A DNA stretch of 50,732 nucleotides from Enhydrobacter aerosaccus (GCA_903832005.1 CAIKZO010000133.1:1-50732), one strand, 5' to 3'. Numbered from the stretch's first letter, positions 1 through 8,640 are shown. The notes: generated by a model from the letters alone, not told the origin. Numbers and translations: made by a program.

Positions 1-124
1 CGCCGGCCAGCAGATAGCCGACCAGCGGCTGGATGCGCAGCCGGTGGGCAATAAGACCGAAAACGTAGGCGAGCATCAGTCCCGCGGCCATCGTGGCAAT
101 CAGCGGTGTCTGATGTTCAGGCAT
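1..124 (-). CDS. Kef-type K+/H+ antiporter, N-terminal fragment (YbaL-like), runs off the window
   Basis: Only the first 41 codons lie inside the window. The ATG at 122-124 follows a purine-rich ribosome site (GGAGAAAG). The peptide begins MPEHQTPLIATMAAGL, carries one hydrophobic segment, and ends in LRIQPLVGYLLAG. That ending is the signature start of the monovalent cation:proton antiporter-2 family (KefB, KefC, YbaL), where the first helix leads to a conserved PLVGYLLAG motif. If complete, it would be an inner-membrane potassium/proton antiporter with a C-terminal TrkA-N domain, but none of that can be seen. It is divergent from the Bug gene at 246, with about 120 bases between them. Family assignment is fairly safe; the subfamily is inferred. 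Confidence 0.75.
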   Translation of the reverse strand, partial: MPEHQTPLIATMAAGLMLAYVFGLIAHRLRIQPLVGYLLAG

Positions 125-192
125 CGCTCTTTCTCTCCGCAGTCATTTGTTCTGCTTCACGATGTAGCCCGAAGGTGCGGGGATTTCAATCA

Positions 193-222
193 TTGACGCG
201 CTTTTCCCCCGGCACGGATACT
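193..222 (+). promoter_or_regulatory. Candidate sigma-70-type promoter for the tandem Bug genes
   Basis: TTGACG at 193-198 and GATACT at 217-222 are separated by 18 bases and lie just upstream of the Shine-Dalgarno AGGGAGGA and the ATG at 246. It is the only good match to the consensus that I see in the 125-245 divergent gap. This is a consensus match only, not a mapped start. Confidence 0.4.
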
Positions 223-245
223 CTGCGCAAAGTAGGGAGGAAACA

Positions 246-1226
246 ATGAACATACACCGGCGGGGCTTTATCGCCTCCGGCACGGCGTCGCTCGCGCTGC
301 CCACCCTTCTTCCCGGCGCGGCTCGGGCGGATGCCTATCCCGACAAGCCGATCCACTGGCTCATCCCCTTTGCCGCGGCCGGCAACTACGACGTCACCTC
401 GCGCATCGTGGGCGAGGCGATGGGGCGCGGCCTGAAGCAGACCATCGTCATGGACAACAAACCGGGCGCGGGCGGCCTGGTCGGCGTCGAAGCCGCGATC
501 AATGCGCCGGCCGATGGCTACACCGTCGTGATGGCGAGCTTCAGCGTGCTCTTCATCTCGCCGCTGATGGCGGGCAAGCCGTCGATGATCGCCACCGTGG
601 CGCCGGTCAGCATGCTGACCACGGTGCCGATGGTGATCATGGCCCGCCCCGGCGGGCGCTTTGCCGACATGAAGGCGGTCTTCGCCGAGGCCAAGGCCAA
701 GCCCGGAACGGTCAGCATCGGCCATGCCGGCAATGGCACCTCCAATCACGTCGACATCCTGCGCATGCAGGTGAGCGAGAAGGTCCAGTTCAACATCATC
801 CCCTACAAGGGATCGGGCCCCGGCCTTGCCGACCTGATGGGCAGCAACATCGACCTCTACTGCGACCAGCTCTCGACCTCGCTGCCGCATGTCGCCACCG
901 GCAAGCTGAAGGCGCTGCTCGTGGTCGCGCCCGAGCGCCTGCCTCAGCTGCCCGACGTGCCGTGCCTCAAGGACATTGGCGCCACGCCGTTCGATGGCGG
1001 CACCACGGCGGGACTGTTCGTGAGGGCGGGCACGCCGGCGCCGATCATCGCCCGGCTGAACGAGGCCGTTACCGCGGCGCTCAAGGATGAAGCCGTTGCC
1101 AAGCGACTGGGCGAGCTGGGGGCGGTCACACGGCCCTCGACGCCCGAGCAATATACCGAGTTCCTGAAGTCGGACTCGGCCAACGTCGAGCCGCTGGTGA
1201 AGTCCGGCCTGCTGAAATCGGAATAG
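246..1226 (+). CDS. Tripartite tricarboxylate transporter substrate-binding protein (Bug/TctC family), copy 1
   Basis: The 326-residue product is a periplasmic solute-binding protein of the Bug family, which bind organic acids such as citrate, tartrate, nicotinate or protocatechuate, usually for a TctAB permease. The N-terminus MNIHRRGFIASGTASLALP has a twin-arginine-like pair followed by a hydrophobic stretch and an Ala-Arg-Ala cleavage region near residue 28, so Tat export is plausible. The mature part starts DAYPDKPIHWLIPFAAAGNYD, typical of the family's first ligand loop. The ATG has an excellent upstream GGGAGGA. It is followed 9 bases later by a paralogue. No tctA or tctB membrane gene is in the window, so this is a solitary binding protein. 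The ligand cannot be read from sequence; the TarD-like gene downstream makes a hydroxy acid a reasonable guess. Confidence 0.9.
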   Translation: MNIHRRGFIASGTASLALPTLLPGAARADAYPDKPIHWLIPFAAAGNYDVTSRIVGEAMGRGLKQTIVMDNKPGAGGLVGVEAAINAPADGYTVVMASFSVLFISPLMAGKPSMIATVAPVSMLTTVPMVIMARPGGRFADMKAVFAEAKAKPGTVSIGHAGNGTSNHVDILRMQVSEKVQFNIIPYKGSGPGLADLMGSNIDLYCDQLSTSLPHVATGKLKALLVVAPERLPQLPDVPCLKDIGATPFDGGTTAGLFVRAGTPAPIIARLNEAVTAALKDEAVAKRLGELGAVTRPSTPEQYTEFLKSDSANVEPLVKSGLLKSE

Positions 1227-1235
1227 GGAACAGAC

Positions 1236-2216
1236 ATGAAGTTGAACCGACGCACTCTCCTCGGCGCTGGCGGTCTCGTCCTCGCCGCACCGTCCATCGT
1301 GCCTGTCAGTGGGCGCGCCGACACTTTCCCCTCGAAGCAGATCCGCTGGGTGATCCCGTTCGCGCCGGGCGGCAACTACGACGTGACCGCGCGCATCGTC
1401 AGCGACCCGATGAGCCGGGAGCTTGGCCAGACGGTACTGATCGACAACAAGGCCGGCGGTGGTGGTGTCGTCGGTCTCGAAGCAGCGGTGCAGGCGCCAG
1501 CGGACGGCTACACGATCGTGATGTCGAGCTTCACGGTCGGCTATGTCGCGCCGATCTTCGCCGGCAAGCAGCAGATGCTGCAGGTGCTGGCGCCAGTCAG
1601 CATCCTGACCACGGCGCCAACCATCGTCGTCGTCCGCGCCGACAGTCGCCTCGCCGACGTGAAGACGTTCCTGTCGGAGGTGAAGGCCAAGCCCGGCGCT
1701 ATCTCCATGGGCCACTCCGGTAACGGCACGACCAATCACGTTTCGATCCTGAGGATGCAGCTCAACGAGAACGTGAAATTCAACATCATCCCGTATCGCG
1801 GTGCGGGCCCCGGCATCAACGATCTGCTGGCCGGCACGATCGACAGCTTCTCGGACCAGCTCACAAGCTCAATGCCGCACATCAAGTCGGGCAAGCTGAA
1901 GGCCCTGTTCGTCTACGGCCTCGAGCGCGTTCCCGACCTGCCCGACATGCCGACGTTGCAGGACGTCGGCCTCAAGCCGTTCGAAGGCGGCACGACGGCG
2001 GGCGTCTTCGTGCGCAAGGAGACGCCGCAGCCCCTGGTCGATCGGCTCAATCAGGCCGTCGTGGCGGGACTCAAGGATCCGAACGCCAATCAGCGCCTGC
2101 GCGAGCTGGGCGCGATCGTCCGGCCGTCGACTCCGGCGCAGTTCACGGAAGTGCTGAAGTCTGACGAGGCGAACGTCTCCGAGCTTCTGCAGAAGGGCCT
2201 GCTGAAGCCGGAGTGA
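1236..2216 (+). CDS. Tripartite tricarboxylate transporter substrate-binding protein (Bug/TctC family), copy 2
   Basis: The 326-residue product is a clear paralogue of the preceding gene and has the same length. Both share blocks such as NFNIIPY, the GHxGNGT(S/T)NHV loop and GGTTAG. The signal region MKLNRRTLLGAGGLVLAAP again contains an Arg pair before a hydrophobic core, and the mature protein begins near DTFPSKQIRWVIPF. The ATG is 9 bases after the stop of copy 1, so the two are almost certainly co-transcribed. Tandem Bug paralogues usually differ in ligand. The pair faces the minus-strand dehydratase operon, and a GC-rich hairpin follows the stop. Confidence 0.9.
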   Translation: MKLNRRTLLGAGGLVLAAPSIVPVSGRADTFPSKQIRWVIPFAPGGNYDVTARIVSDPMSRELGQTVLIDNKAGGGGVVGLEAAVQAPADGYTIVMSSFTVGYVAPIFAGKQQMLQVLAPVSILTTAPTIVVVRADSRLADVKTFLSEVKAKPGAISMGHSGNGTTNHVSILRMQLNENVKFNIIPYRGAGPGINDLLAGTIDSFSDQLTSSMPHIKSGKLKALFVYGLERVPDLPDMPTLQDVGLKPFEGGTTAGVFVRKETPQPLVDRLNQAVVAGLKDPNANQRLRELGAIVRPSTPAQFTEVLKSDEANVSELLQKGLLKPE

Positions 2217-2219
2217 TCT

Positions 2220-2251
2220 CTTCCCCTCTCCATTCATATGGGGAGGGGAAG
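2220..2251. terminator. GC-rich hairpin between converging genes, probable bidirectional transcription stop
   Basis: The left arm CTTCCCCTCTCC (2220-2231) pairs with the right arm GGGGAGGGGAAG (2240-2251) with one imperfect position and an 8-base loop. It begins 4 bases after the Bug stop codon. No T tract follows, so it is not a textbook intrinsic terminator on the plus strand. Its place between converging genes suggests a two-way stop or mRNA 3' stabiliser. Confidence 0.45.
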
Positions 2252-2373
2252 GGGGGTAGTTACCGCGCGGTACTCGTTTAATTGACGGGAATTAAACGGG
2301 AGGCGGGTCTGGCGGGAGGTCGACGACATCGCGCCATTTTAAACCTGTCGGCGCGAATCCCGACTTACGGTCG

Positions 2374-3534
2374 TTACTGGACGTCCTTCATCACCGCCCA
2401 CAGGTCGGCCTTGCGCTCGAAGCCGATGCCGGGCGCGTCGGGGAGCGCAACACGGCCGTCGACCACGGGGCAGTCGTCGGCGAAGCCGCCGAACGGCGCG
2501 AAGACCTGAGGGTAGGATTCGTTGCCGCCGCATTGCAGGCCGACGGCGATGTTGAGCGCGAACTGGTGGCCGCCGTGCGGCACGCAGCGGCGCTGCGACC
2601 AACCGTTGGCCTTCAGCATCTCGACGGTGCGCAGATATTCGACCAGCCCGTACGATAGCGCCGGATCGAATTGCAGGATGTCGCGGTCGGGGCGCAGGCC
2701 GCCGTGGCGGATCAGGTTACGGGCGTCCTGCATGGAGAACAGGTTCTCGCCGGTGGCCAGCGGCTGGCTGTACTCGGTGGCGAGGGCTGCGTGCGCCAGA
2801 TAGTCGAGCGGATCGAGCGGCTCTTCGTACCAGCGCAGGCCATAGCCCTGGATCGCCTTGCCGAACTCGATCGCGGTGGTGAGGTCGAACTTGCCGTTGA
2901 CGTCGACCGCCAGGCGCTCGCCCTTGCCCACGATCTTCAGCACCGCCTCGATGCGCTTCAGGTCCTCGGCGAGCGGCACGCCGCCCACCTTCATCTTCAC
3001 GCAGGAGTAGCCGAGACCGAGATAGTGCTTCATCTCGTCCTGCAGGCCCTCGAGATCCTTGCCGGGATAGTAGTAGCCGCCCGCGGCATAGACCCACGCC
3101 TTGTCGTCGTGCTGGCCGCCGTTGTAGCGGTCGGACAGCAGCTTCCACAGCGGCACCCTCTTGGCTTTCGCGAGAGCATCCCAGATCGCCATGTCGATCA
3201 CGCCGACGGCAACCGAGCGCTCGCCATGGCCGCCGGGCTTCTCGTTGGCCATCATCGCCTTCCAGCACTTGGCCGGGTCGAGCAGGCCCTCGCCGTCGAG
3301 CAGGGAGTCGGGCTTGGCCTCCGACACGCGCTTGATGAAGCGCTCGTTCAGCAGCCCGTGCTGGGCATAGCGGCCGTTGGAGTTGAAGCCGTAGCCGATC
3401 ACCGGCTTACCATCGACCTTCACGTCGGTGACCACGGCCACGACCGAGGCGGTCATCTGGCTGAAGTCGATATAGGCGTTGGCGATGTTGGAGCGGATCG
3501 GCGAGACGATGTCGTGGATGGCCGTGATGCGCAT
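2374..3534 (-). CDS. tarD: D-tartrate dehydratase-like enolase-superfamily enzyme
   Basis: The 386-residue protein belongs to the mandelate racemase/enolase superfamily and resembles Bradyrhizobium TarD, which dehydrates D-tartrate to oxaloacetate. Visible features are the N-terminal capping domain (NAYIDFSQMTASVVAVVTDV), a conserved NEKPGGHGERSVAVG segment near residues 97-111, and a barrel with KMK at 180-182. The Mg2+ ligands would be D211, E237 and E263, and CVPHGGH supplies H320. These align with TarD K184, D213, E239, E265 and H322 at a constant offset of two. The ATG at 3532-3534 starts 8 bases after the upstream MFS stop, so longer upstream readings are not needed. It is last in a five-gene operon. 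A related acid-sugar substrate is possible, but tartrate is the best call. Confidence 0.8.
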   Translation of the reverse strand: MRITAIHDIVSPIRSNIANAYIDFSQMTASVVAVVTDVKVDGKPVIGYGFNSNGRYAQHGLLNERFIKRVSEAKPDSLLDGEGLLDPAKCWKAMMANEKPGGHGERSVAVGVIDMAIWDALAKAKRVPLWKLLSDRYNGGQHDDKAWVYAAGGYYYPGKDLEGLQDEMKHYLGLGYSCVKMKVGGVPLAEDLKRIEAVLKIVGKGERLAVDVNGKFDLTTAIEFGKAIQGYGLRWYEEPLDPLDYLAHAALATEYSQPLATGENLFSMQDARNLIRHGGLRPDRDILQFDPALSYGLVEYLRTVEMLKANGWSQRRCVPHGGHQFALNIAVGLQCGGNESYPQVFAPFGGFADDCPVVDGRVALPDAPGIGFERKADLWAVMKDVQ

Positions 3535-3542
3535 GGGACTCC

Positions 3543-4754
3543 TCAGGCGGTGGCGACCTGCGTCTGGCGGCGGAGCAGCCACCACGCGATCGCAGCGTTC
3601 AAGACATTCCAGCCGATACCATTGATGAAGGCCGGGCGGTAGGAGCCGGTGAGGTCGAACAGGACCCCGCCCATCCAGCCGCCCAGCGCCATGCCGACGA
3701 TGGTCGCGGAGACAGCGAGGCCCACGCGCGTGGCGGCTTCCCGCGCCGGAAAATACTCGCGCACGATGATGGCGTAGGACGGCACGATGCCGCCCTGGAA
3801 CAGGCCGAACAGCGCCGAGGTGAGATAGAGCGAGGTGAGCGAGTCGCCCACCAGGTAGATAACCAGCGCCACGCCTTGCAGGGTCGAGCCGATGAACAGG
3901 GTCATGGCGCCGCCGACCCGGTCGGCCAGCCAGCCCGAGCCCACGCGGCTCACGATGCCGAAGCCGAGCATCAGCGACAGCATCTCCGCGCCGCGCGCCG
4001 GGCCATACCCCAGGTCCGCGCAATAGGCGACGATATGGACCTGCGGCATCGACATGGCGATGCAGCACGACAGGCCGGCCACGACGAGGAGCGCTTGCAG
4101 GGCGTTGGGGCTGAGGCCCAGCGCACTGAGTGAGCGCTGCGCTCCGGCCGGTGCGCCGGGCGCATCGTGATCGGGCGCACGGCGGCGCAAGGCCAGGGTC
4201 ATCGGGATCATGGCGACGAGGCAGAGGACGGCGGCGGCAACGTAGGTGGTGCGCCAGCCGTAGCTGCGGATCATCAGCTCGACGATCGGCGGCCACACGG
4301 CGCCCGCGATGTAGTTGCCGGACGCGGCTGCGGCGACGGCGACGCCGCGGCGCTTCACGAACCACAGCGAGATGTCGGCCACCAAAGGCGCGAAGGTGGC
4401 GGCGGCGCTGAAGCCGACCAGTACCTGCGCTGCCGCAAACAGGGCGAGCGAAGAGGTGAGCGGCGCAAGGGCAAAGCCCGCCGACAGGCCGATCGCGCTC
4501 AGGATCGTCGTGAAGACGATGCCGCGCCGGTCGACCAGGCGGCCGGCCACGATGCCGCCGGCGAAAAAGCCCATCAGATTCATCGAATAGGCGAAGGACA
4601 CGTCGGCGCGACTCACGCCGAGATCGGTCTGCACGGCGGGGAGTGCCACGGCGAGGGCCCACATGCCGATGCCGCCCAGGGCGCTGATGACGATGCTGGC
4701 GCCCAGGCGCCACCACGCATAGGTCGAGTCGACGCCGCCCGAAGACGTCCTCAT
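3543..4754 (-). CDS. MFS transporter (OFA/monocarboxylate-type), copy 1 of a tandem pair
   Basis: This 403-residue inner-membrane protein has about 12 predicted hydrophobic segments. It shows the MFS loop 2-3 motif as GRLVDRRG and a C-terminal half with GSGWLADRVGG, the repeated form of the same motif. It probably imports an organic acid or sugar acid by proton symport. The start is an ATG at 4752-4754, 10 bases after the stop of its paralogue, and the stop lies 8 bases before the tarD-like start. Alignable sequence with the 4765-5994 product runs the whole length: both begin with GVDSxYAWWRL, and both end with a GGWMGG(V/A)LFDLTGSY block. The transported compound is inferred only from context. 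Confidence 0.85.
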   Translation of the reverse strand: MRTSSGGVDSTYAWWRLGASIVISALGGIGMWALAVALPAVQTDLGVSRADVSFAYSMNLMGFFAGGIVAGRLVDRRGIVFTTILSAIGLSAGFALAPLTSSLALFAAAQVLVGFSAAATFAPLVADISLWFVKRRGVAVAAAASGNYIAGAVWPPIVELMIRSYGWRTTYVAAAVLCLVAMIPMTLALRRRAPDHDAPGAPAGAQRSLSALGLSPNALQALLVVAGLSCCIAMSMPQVHIVAYCADLGYGPARGAEMLSLMLGFGIVSRVGSGWLADRVGGAMTLFIGSTLQGVALVIYLVGDSLTSLYLTSALFGLFQGGIVPSYAIIVREYFPAREAATRVGLAVSATIVGMALGGWMGGVLFDLTGSYRPAFINGIGWNVLNAAIAWWLLRRQTQVATA

Positions 4755-4764
4755 GCCTTTTGGC

Positions 4765-5994
4765 TCATGCGCCCGCGCCGAGAGGCACGTAGCGGCTCTT
4801 GCGGATCAGCAGCCCCCAGATCATCGCGCCGTTCACGGCGTTCCAGGCGACGGCGTTCAGGAAGGCGGCATGGTAGGAGCCGGTGAGATCGAACAGCGCG
4901 CCGCCCATCCAGCCGCCCAGCGCCATGCCGAAGATGGTCATCGAGATGGTGACGCCCATGCGGACGCCCGCTTCGCTCGGCTTGAAGTACTCGCGCACCA
5001 CGACGCCGTAGGACGGGATGATGCCACCCTGCACCAGCCCGAACAGGGCCGAGACGAGGTAGAGCGATACGAGCCCGTCGAACACGAGATAGAACAGAAG
5101 CGACAGCGCCTGCAGGGTCGAGCCCAGCAGCACGGTCTTGATGCCGCCGATCCTGTCGGCGATCCAGCCCGAGGCGACGCGGCTCACGACCCCGCACGCG
5201 GTCATGATCGACAGCATCTCCGCGCCGCGCGACACGCCGTAGCCGAGGTCGACGCAGTAAGCGACGATATGGACCTGCGGCATGGCCATGGCGATGCAGC
5301 AGCCGACACCGGCAAGACCGAGCCAGAGCTGCAGCGCGCCCGGCGACAGGCCCAGCGAGCTGGGTGAATGGGCGGCGACGGCGGCCGAGCCGGTCGCGCT
5401 GTACGACGGCGAGCGGCGCATCAGGGCGAAGCAGCAGGGCAAGGTGCCGACCAGCATGATCGCCGCGACGGCGAAATAGCATGTGCGCCAATCGTAGGTG
5501 CGGGTCAGCACGTCGACGAGCTTGGGCCACAGCGCGCCGCCCAGGTAATTGCCCGAGGCGCAGATCGCCATGGCGAGGCCGCGGCGCTTGAAGAACCAGT
5601 GGGAGATGTCGGCCATCAGCGGGATGAAGGCAGCGGCCGAGCCGAAGCCGATCAGCAGCCCTTGTGCCGCGGCAAACACCCAGAAGGCGGGCGCGAGGGC
5701 GGCCACGACACATCCCGCCACGGTGAGCAAGGTCGCCAGCACCATGGTGAAGAAGGCGCCACGCTTGTCGATCAGCCGGCCGAGCAGGACCGCGCCCAGG
5801 CCAAAGCCCAGCATGGTCGTGGTGTAGGACAGGGAGACCTCGGCGCGCGTGATGCCGAAGTCCGACTGCACGGCGGGGAACACCACCACCACACCCCACA
5901 TGCCGAAGCTGCCGAACGCGCAGATCACGACACTGGCGGCCAGGCGCCACCAAGCGTAGCGCGAATCGACGCCGTGCACGGGATCAGCCGCCAA
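4765..5994 (-). CDS. MFS transporter (OFA/monocarboxylate-type), copy 2 of a tandem pair
   Basis: The 409-residue carrier is paralogous to the next gene downstream. MFS motifs GRLIDKRG (loop 2-3) and SGWIADRIGGIK (loop 8-9) are present among about 12 hydrophobic segments. The start is uncertain. A TTG at 5992-5994 gives an N-terminus the same length as the paralogue and overlaps the SMP-30 stop by 11 bases; an in-frame GTG at 5977-5979 would shorten it by five residues and leave a small gap. I prefer the TTG because of the match to the paralogue and an upstream AGGGCG. Two carriers from one duplication in a single operon suggest related substrates or a two-component uptake range. Confidence 0.82.
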   Translation of the reverse strand: MAADPVHGVDSRYAWWRLAASVVICAFGSFGMWGVVVVFPAVQSDFGITRAEVSLSYTTTMLGFGLGAVLLGRLIDKRGAFFTMVLATLLTVAGCVVAALAPAFWVFAAAQGLLIGFGSAAAFIPLMADISHWFFKRRGLAMAICASGNYLGGALWPKLVDVLTRTYDWRTCYFAVAAIMLVGTLPCCFALMRRSPSYSATGSAAVAAHSPSSLGLSPGALQLWLGLAGVGCCIAMAMPQVHIVAYCVDLGYGVSRGAEMLSIMTACGVVSRVASGWIADRIGGIKTVLLGSTLQALSLLFYLVFDGLVSLYLVSALFGLVQGGIIPSYGVVVREYFKPSEAGVRMGVTISMTIFGMALGGWMGGALFDLTGSYHAAFLNAVAWNAVNGAMIWGLLIRKSRYVPLGAGA

Positions 5995-6928
5995 TCGCGC
6001 CCTGCGTGTTCACGTAGAGCGCGTAGAGTGAATGGCTGGCTGCCATGAACAAGCGGTTACGATAGCGGCCGCCGAAGCACAGGTTGGCGCAGCGTTCCGG
6101 CAGGTCGATATGGCCGATCGGCTTGCCGTCGGAATTGAAGATGCGCACGCCGTCGAGTTCGGCCGAGCCCATGCCCCAGCCGCACCAGAGATTGCCGTGG
6201 ATGTCGACGCGGAAGCCGTCGGGCGAGCCGCCGGGGCCGGCATCGATCAGCACCTTGCCCTTGCCGAGCTTGGTGCCGCCGTCGAGCACGTCGTAGGCCA
6301 CGATCGTGCGGTGCGGTTCGGCGCGCGAGGCCACGACATAGAGCTTCTTCTCGTCGGGCGAGAAGGCGAGGCCGTTGGGGCCGGCCACGTCGTCGACCAT
6401 CATCGTGAGCTTGCCGGTGCCGGCATCGAGACGATAGACGGCGGGCGTGTTCTCGCTCTCGGCCTTGTGGCCTTCGTAGTAGCCCAGGATGCCGAACGTC
6501 GGATCGGTGAACCAGATCGAGTGGTCGGACTTCACCACGATGTCGTTCGGCGAGTTGAGCGGCTTGCCGTTGTAGCTGTCGGCCAGCACCGTGATCGAGC
6601 CGTCATACTCGGTGCGCACGACGCGGCGCGTATCGTGCTCGCAGGCGACGAGGCGGCCCTGGCGGTCGCGGGTGTGGCCGTTGGCGTTGTTCGAGGGCTT
6701 GCGAAAGTCCGAGACGACGCCCGTCTCCTCGTCCCAGCGCAGGATGCGGTTGTTGGGAATGTCGCTCCACAGCAGGTAGCGGCCGTCGCCGAAATAGACC
6801 GGGCCTTCCGCCCAGCGGCAGCCGGTATAGAGCCGCTCCACCGAGGCGAGCGCCACGCGATACTGGTTGAACGACGGATCGAGCACGCGCACCGCCGGAT
6901 CGGGGTAGCGTTCGTTCGGCTGCCACAT
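5984..6928 (-). CDS. SMP-30/gluconolactonase-family lactonase
   Basis: The 314-residue product fits the six-bladed propeller SMP-30/Gnl/LRE family, metal-dependent hydrolases that open sugar lactones. Key visible positions are the N-terminal EGPVYF motif (metal-binding Glu), the N of LNSPNDIVVKSDHSIWFTDP, the N of AGPNGLAFSPDE and the D of GGSPDGFRVDIHGNLW. These match the usual Glu-Asn-Asn-Asp metal set. The ATG at 6926-6928 follows GAGGAAAACCAAG, a good ribosome site. The gene is about 40 bases downstream of the aminotransferase and overlaps the MFS copy 2 start. Its role would be to hydrolyse a sugar-acid lactone before dehydration by the operon's TarD-like enzyme; this pathway order is inferred. 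Confidence 0.85.
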   Translation of the reverse strand: MWQPNERYPDPAVRVLDPSFNQYRVALASVERLYTGCRWAEGPVYFGDGRYLLWSDIPNNRILRWDEETGVVSDFRKPSNNANGHTRDRQGRLVACEHDTRRVVRTEYDGSITVLADSYNGKPLNSPNDIVVKSDHSIWFTDPTFGILGYYEGHKAESENTPAVYRLDAGTGKLTMMVDDVAGPNGLAFSPDEKKLYVVASRAEPHRTIVAYDVLDGGTKLGKGKVLIDAGPGGSPDGFRVDIHGNLWCGWGMGSAELDGVRIFNSDGKPIGHIDLPERCANLCFGGRYRNRLFMAASHSLYALYVNTQGAIGG

Positions 6929-6969
6929 CTTGGTTTTCCTCGTATTCGACCTTAATTTCGGGCGCGACC

Positions 6970-8121
6970 TTACTGGAAAGCGGCCTTTCGAAAAACCTCG
7001 ACGAAGCGGTCGACGTCTTGCTCGTCGTTGTAGACGTGCGGGCTGATGCGCAGCCGGCCAAGCCGCGGCGCGGCGTAGACGCCGTCGGCGGCAAGCTTCT
7101 TCGGCAAGTCGGGCGCCATGCCCTTGGGGAAGGTGACGCAGAGTACGTGCGGCGCGCGGAACTTCTTGTCGATCAGGCGGAGGTCGAGATTGCCGAGGCC
7201 TTCGGCCAACTTGTCGGTCAGCATCGACAGCCGTCCGACAACCGCCTCGTTGCCCCACTTGGCCATCATCTCCATGCCGATCGACGCCATCTCCATCGAC
7301 ACGAAGTGATCGCGCTCGCCCATGTCGAAGCGCCGCGCATCGTCCTTGTAGGCAATGTCGCGGAAATAGATCGTGTCCTCCGCCGACACGCCCTTGCGGC
7401 CGATCGAGGTCTGCTCCAGTGGAACGCCGTTCTGCCGGCGCTTGGCGACATACATGAAGGCGCGGCCGTAGGGACCGAGCAGCCACTTGTAGGTCGGGAA
7501 GATCAGGAAATCGGGATCGAGTTTCTTGACGTCGATCGGCCGCACGCCGGCGTCGTGCGTCGCATCGACCAGGAAGGCAGCGCCCGCTTTGCGAGCTGCC
7601 GGCGCCACGCGATCGAGGTCGATCGCGCCGCCGTCAGACCAGTGCACTGAGGAGATCGACACCAACGCCAGCGGCGCCGCGCCCGGCCGTTCGACGGCTT
7701 CGAGCACGGCTGCGGTCCAGTCGCCGTCCGCCGGCTGCTTCACCGTGTCGATCGTGTAGCCGCCCGCCGGCGCGCGGCCGACCCATTCGAGCATCGGCGT
7801 GGTGTGGTCGTTCTCGAGAACGACGACGCGGCTGCCGCGTGGGATCTCGAGGATCTTGCCGGCGCTGGCGACGCCATAGCCGACAGAGGAAATCAGGGTG
7901 ATGTCGCCCGGCTCGGCGCCGATCAGGGCGGCGGCGGCGCTGCGGGCGCGTTCGTTCTGCGTGGACGCGAGGGCGCCCGCCATTTTCCAGGGCTGGCCCT
8001 TGCGGCCCATCGCGGCGCGGCCGGCTTCCTGGGTGGCCAGCGGCATCGGACCCCAGCCGGCGGCATTCATGTAACAGACGTCGCGCGGCATATCGAACAG
8101 AGCGCGTTGGCTGGACAGCAT
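6970..8121 (-). CDS. Class V aminotransferase (PLP-dependent, epimerase/desulfurase-like)
   Basis: This 383-residue PLP enzyme of fold type I starts MLSSQRALFDMPRDVCYMNAA, the usual class V opening that positions the substrate. LVDATHDAG places D186 against the PLP ring nitrogen, and FPTYKWLLGPYG supplies the Schiff-base lysine K212. The length and layout match the isopenicillin-N-epimerase/cysteine-desulfurase-like group, in which many members are aminotransferases or lyases of unknown substrate. The ATG at 8119-8121 has AAGGGGG upstream. It leads the minus-strand operon that ends with the TarD-like dehydratase, so it may act on a hydroxy-amino acid feeding the same pathway, but no substrate can be assigned. 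Confidence 0.82.
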   Translation of the reverse strand: MLSSQRALFDMPRDVCYMNAAGWGPMPLATQEAGRAAMGRKGQPWKMAGALASTQNERARSAAAALIGAEPGDITLISSVGYGVASAGKILEIPRGSRVVVLENDHTTPMLEWVGRAPAGGYTIDTVKQPADGDWTAAVLEAVERPGAAPLALVSISSVHWSDGGAIDLDRVAPAARKAGAAFLVDATHDAGVRPIDVKKLDPDFLIFPTYKWLLGPYGRAFMYVAKRRQNGVPLEQTSIGRKGVSAEDTIYFRDIAYKDDARRFDMGERDHFVSMEMASIGMEMMAKWGNEAVVGRLSMLTDKLAEGLGNLDLRLIDKKFRAPHVLCVTFPKGMAPDLPKKLAADGVYAAPRLGRLRISPHVYNDEQDVDRFVEVFRKAAFQ

Positions 8122-8205
8122 TGCGATTTCCCCCTTGGTTGGCGCCACGTTAGCATGCCGCGCGTCAAATTTTCCCGCGAGCGGCATGAGAAGCTCTCTT
8201 GCTCG

Positions 8206-8222
8206 ATTACCTCTTGTGTAAT
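8206..8222. promoter_or_regulatory. Inverted repeat in the divergent promoter region, possible operator
   Basis: ATTAC (8206-8210) and GTAAT (8218-8222) form a perfect 5-base inverted repeat with a 7-base spacer in an otherwise GC-rich gap between the aminotransferase operon and the DUF1127 gene. TGTAAT at 8217-8222 could also serve as a -10 element. It is short enough to be chance. Confidence 0.25.
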
Positions 8223-8277
8223 TGAGACGGCGCGGGGGCGGACCCATCTTCACGGCACCACCCGAAAGGAGGGTGAC

Positions 8278-8520
8278 ATGAGCTCCCAGCCCCGTAGACA
8301 TTCCTTCCCGCAAAACCTCTTTGCCACCCAGGTCTCTCCCGATCTGTCGCTCCGTCAGCGTTTGACCCTGACTTTCACCGTCTGGCGCCAGCGGATCGAC
8401 ATGCGCCGGCGCCTGTCCGAGATGGACGCGCGCAGCCTGCGCGACGCCGGCATCTCGCCTGCTGCCGCAGCCTACGAGTCCGGCAAGCCGTTCTGGTCCC
8501 GGATGGGCACTCTCCGCTAG
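8278..8520 (+). CDS. DUF1127 small protein
   Basis: This 80-residue basic protein has the DUF1127 core near residues 41-75: a WRQR motif, the helix RLSEMDARSLRDAGIS and a terminal FW. Alphaproteobacterial DUF1127 proteins are short Arg-rich factors, some of which bind RNA and adjust phosphate or carbon metabolism. This one has an added N-terminal segment of about 40 residues rich in polar residues. The ATG at 8278 has a near-perfect Shine-Dalgarno AAAGGAGGGTG, implying strong translation. It stands alone, about 120 bases upstream of the trehalose operon. Confidence 0.8.
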   Translation: MSSQPRRHSFPQNLFATQVSPDLSLRQRLTLTFTVWRQRIDMRRRLSEMDARSLRDAGISPAAAAYESGKPFWSRMGTLR

Positions 8521-8640
8521 CTTTTGGCCGCCGCCGGAACCGCGACGGCCCCCAAGCGTTAAGAAGACGCGCGCACGCGCTTCCATTGTGGTTATGGGGG
8601 CGTCAGTGCCGGGGCAGTGACGGGACGCGGAGGGCCAAGA

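Noticed and set aside
3535..4716. Upstream extension of the TarD-like frame across the MFS gene
   Set aside because: The extension has no family similarity and overlaps a well-supported MFS gene in another frame; the enzyme starts naturally at 3534.
8521..8640. Terminator or small RNA between the DUF1127 gene and otsB
   Set aside because: The stretch has GC-rich runs but no stem followed by a T tract and no promoter that I can support.
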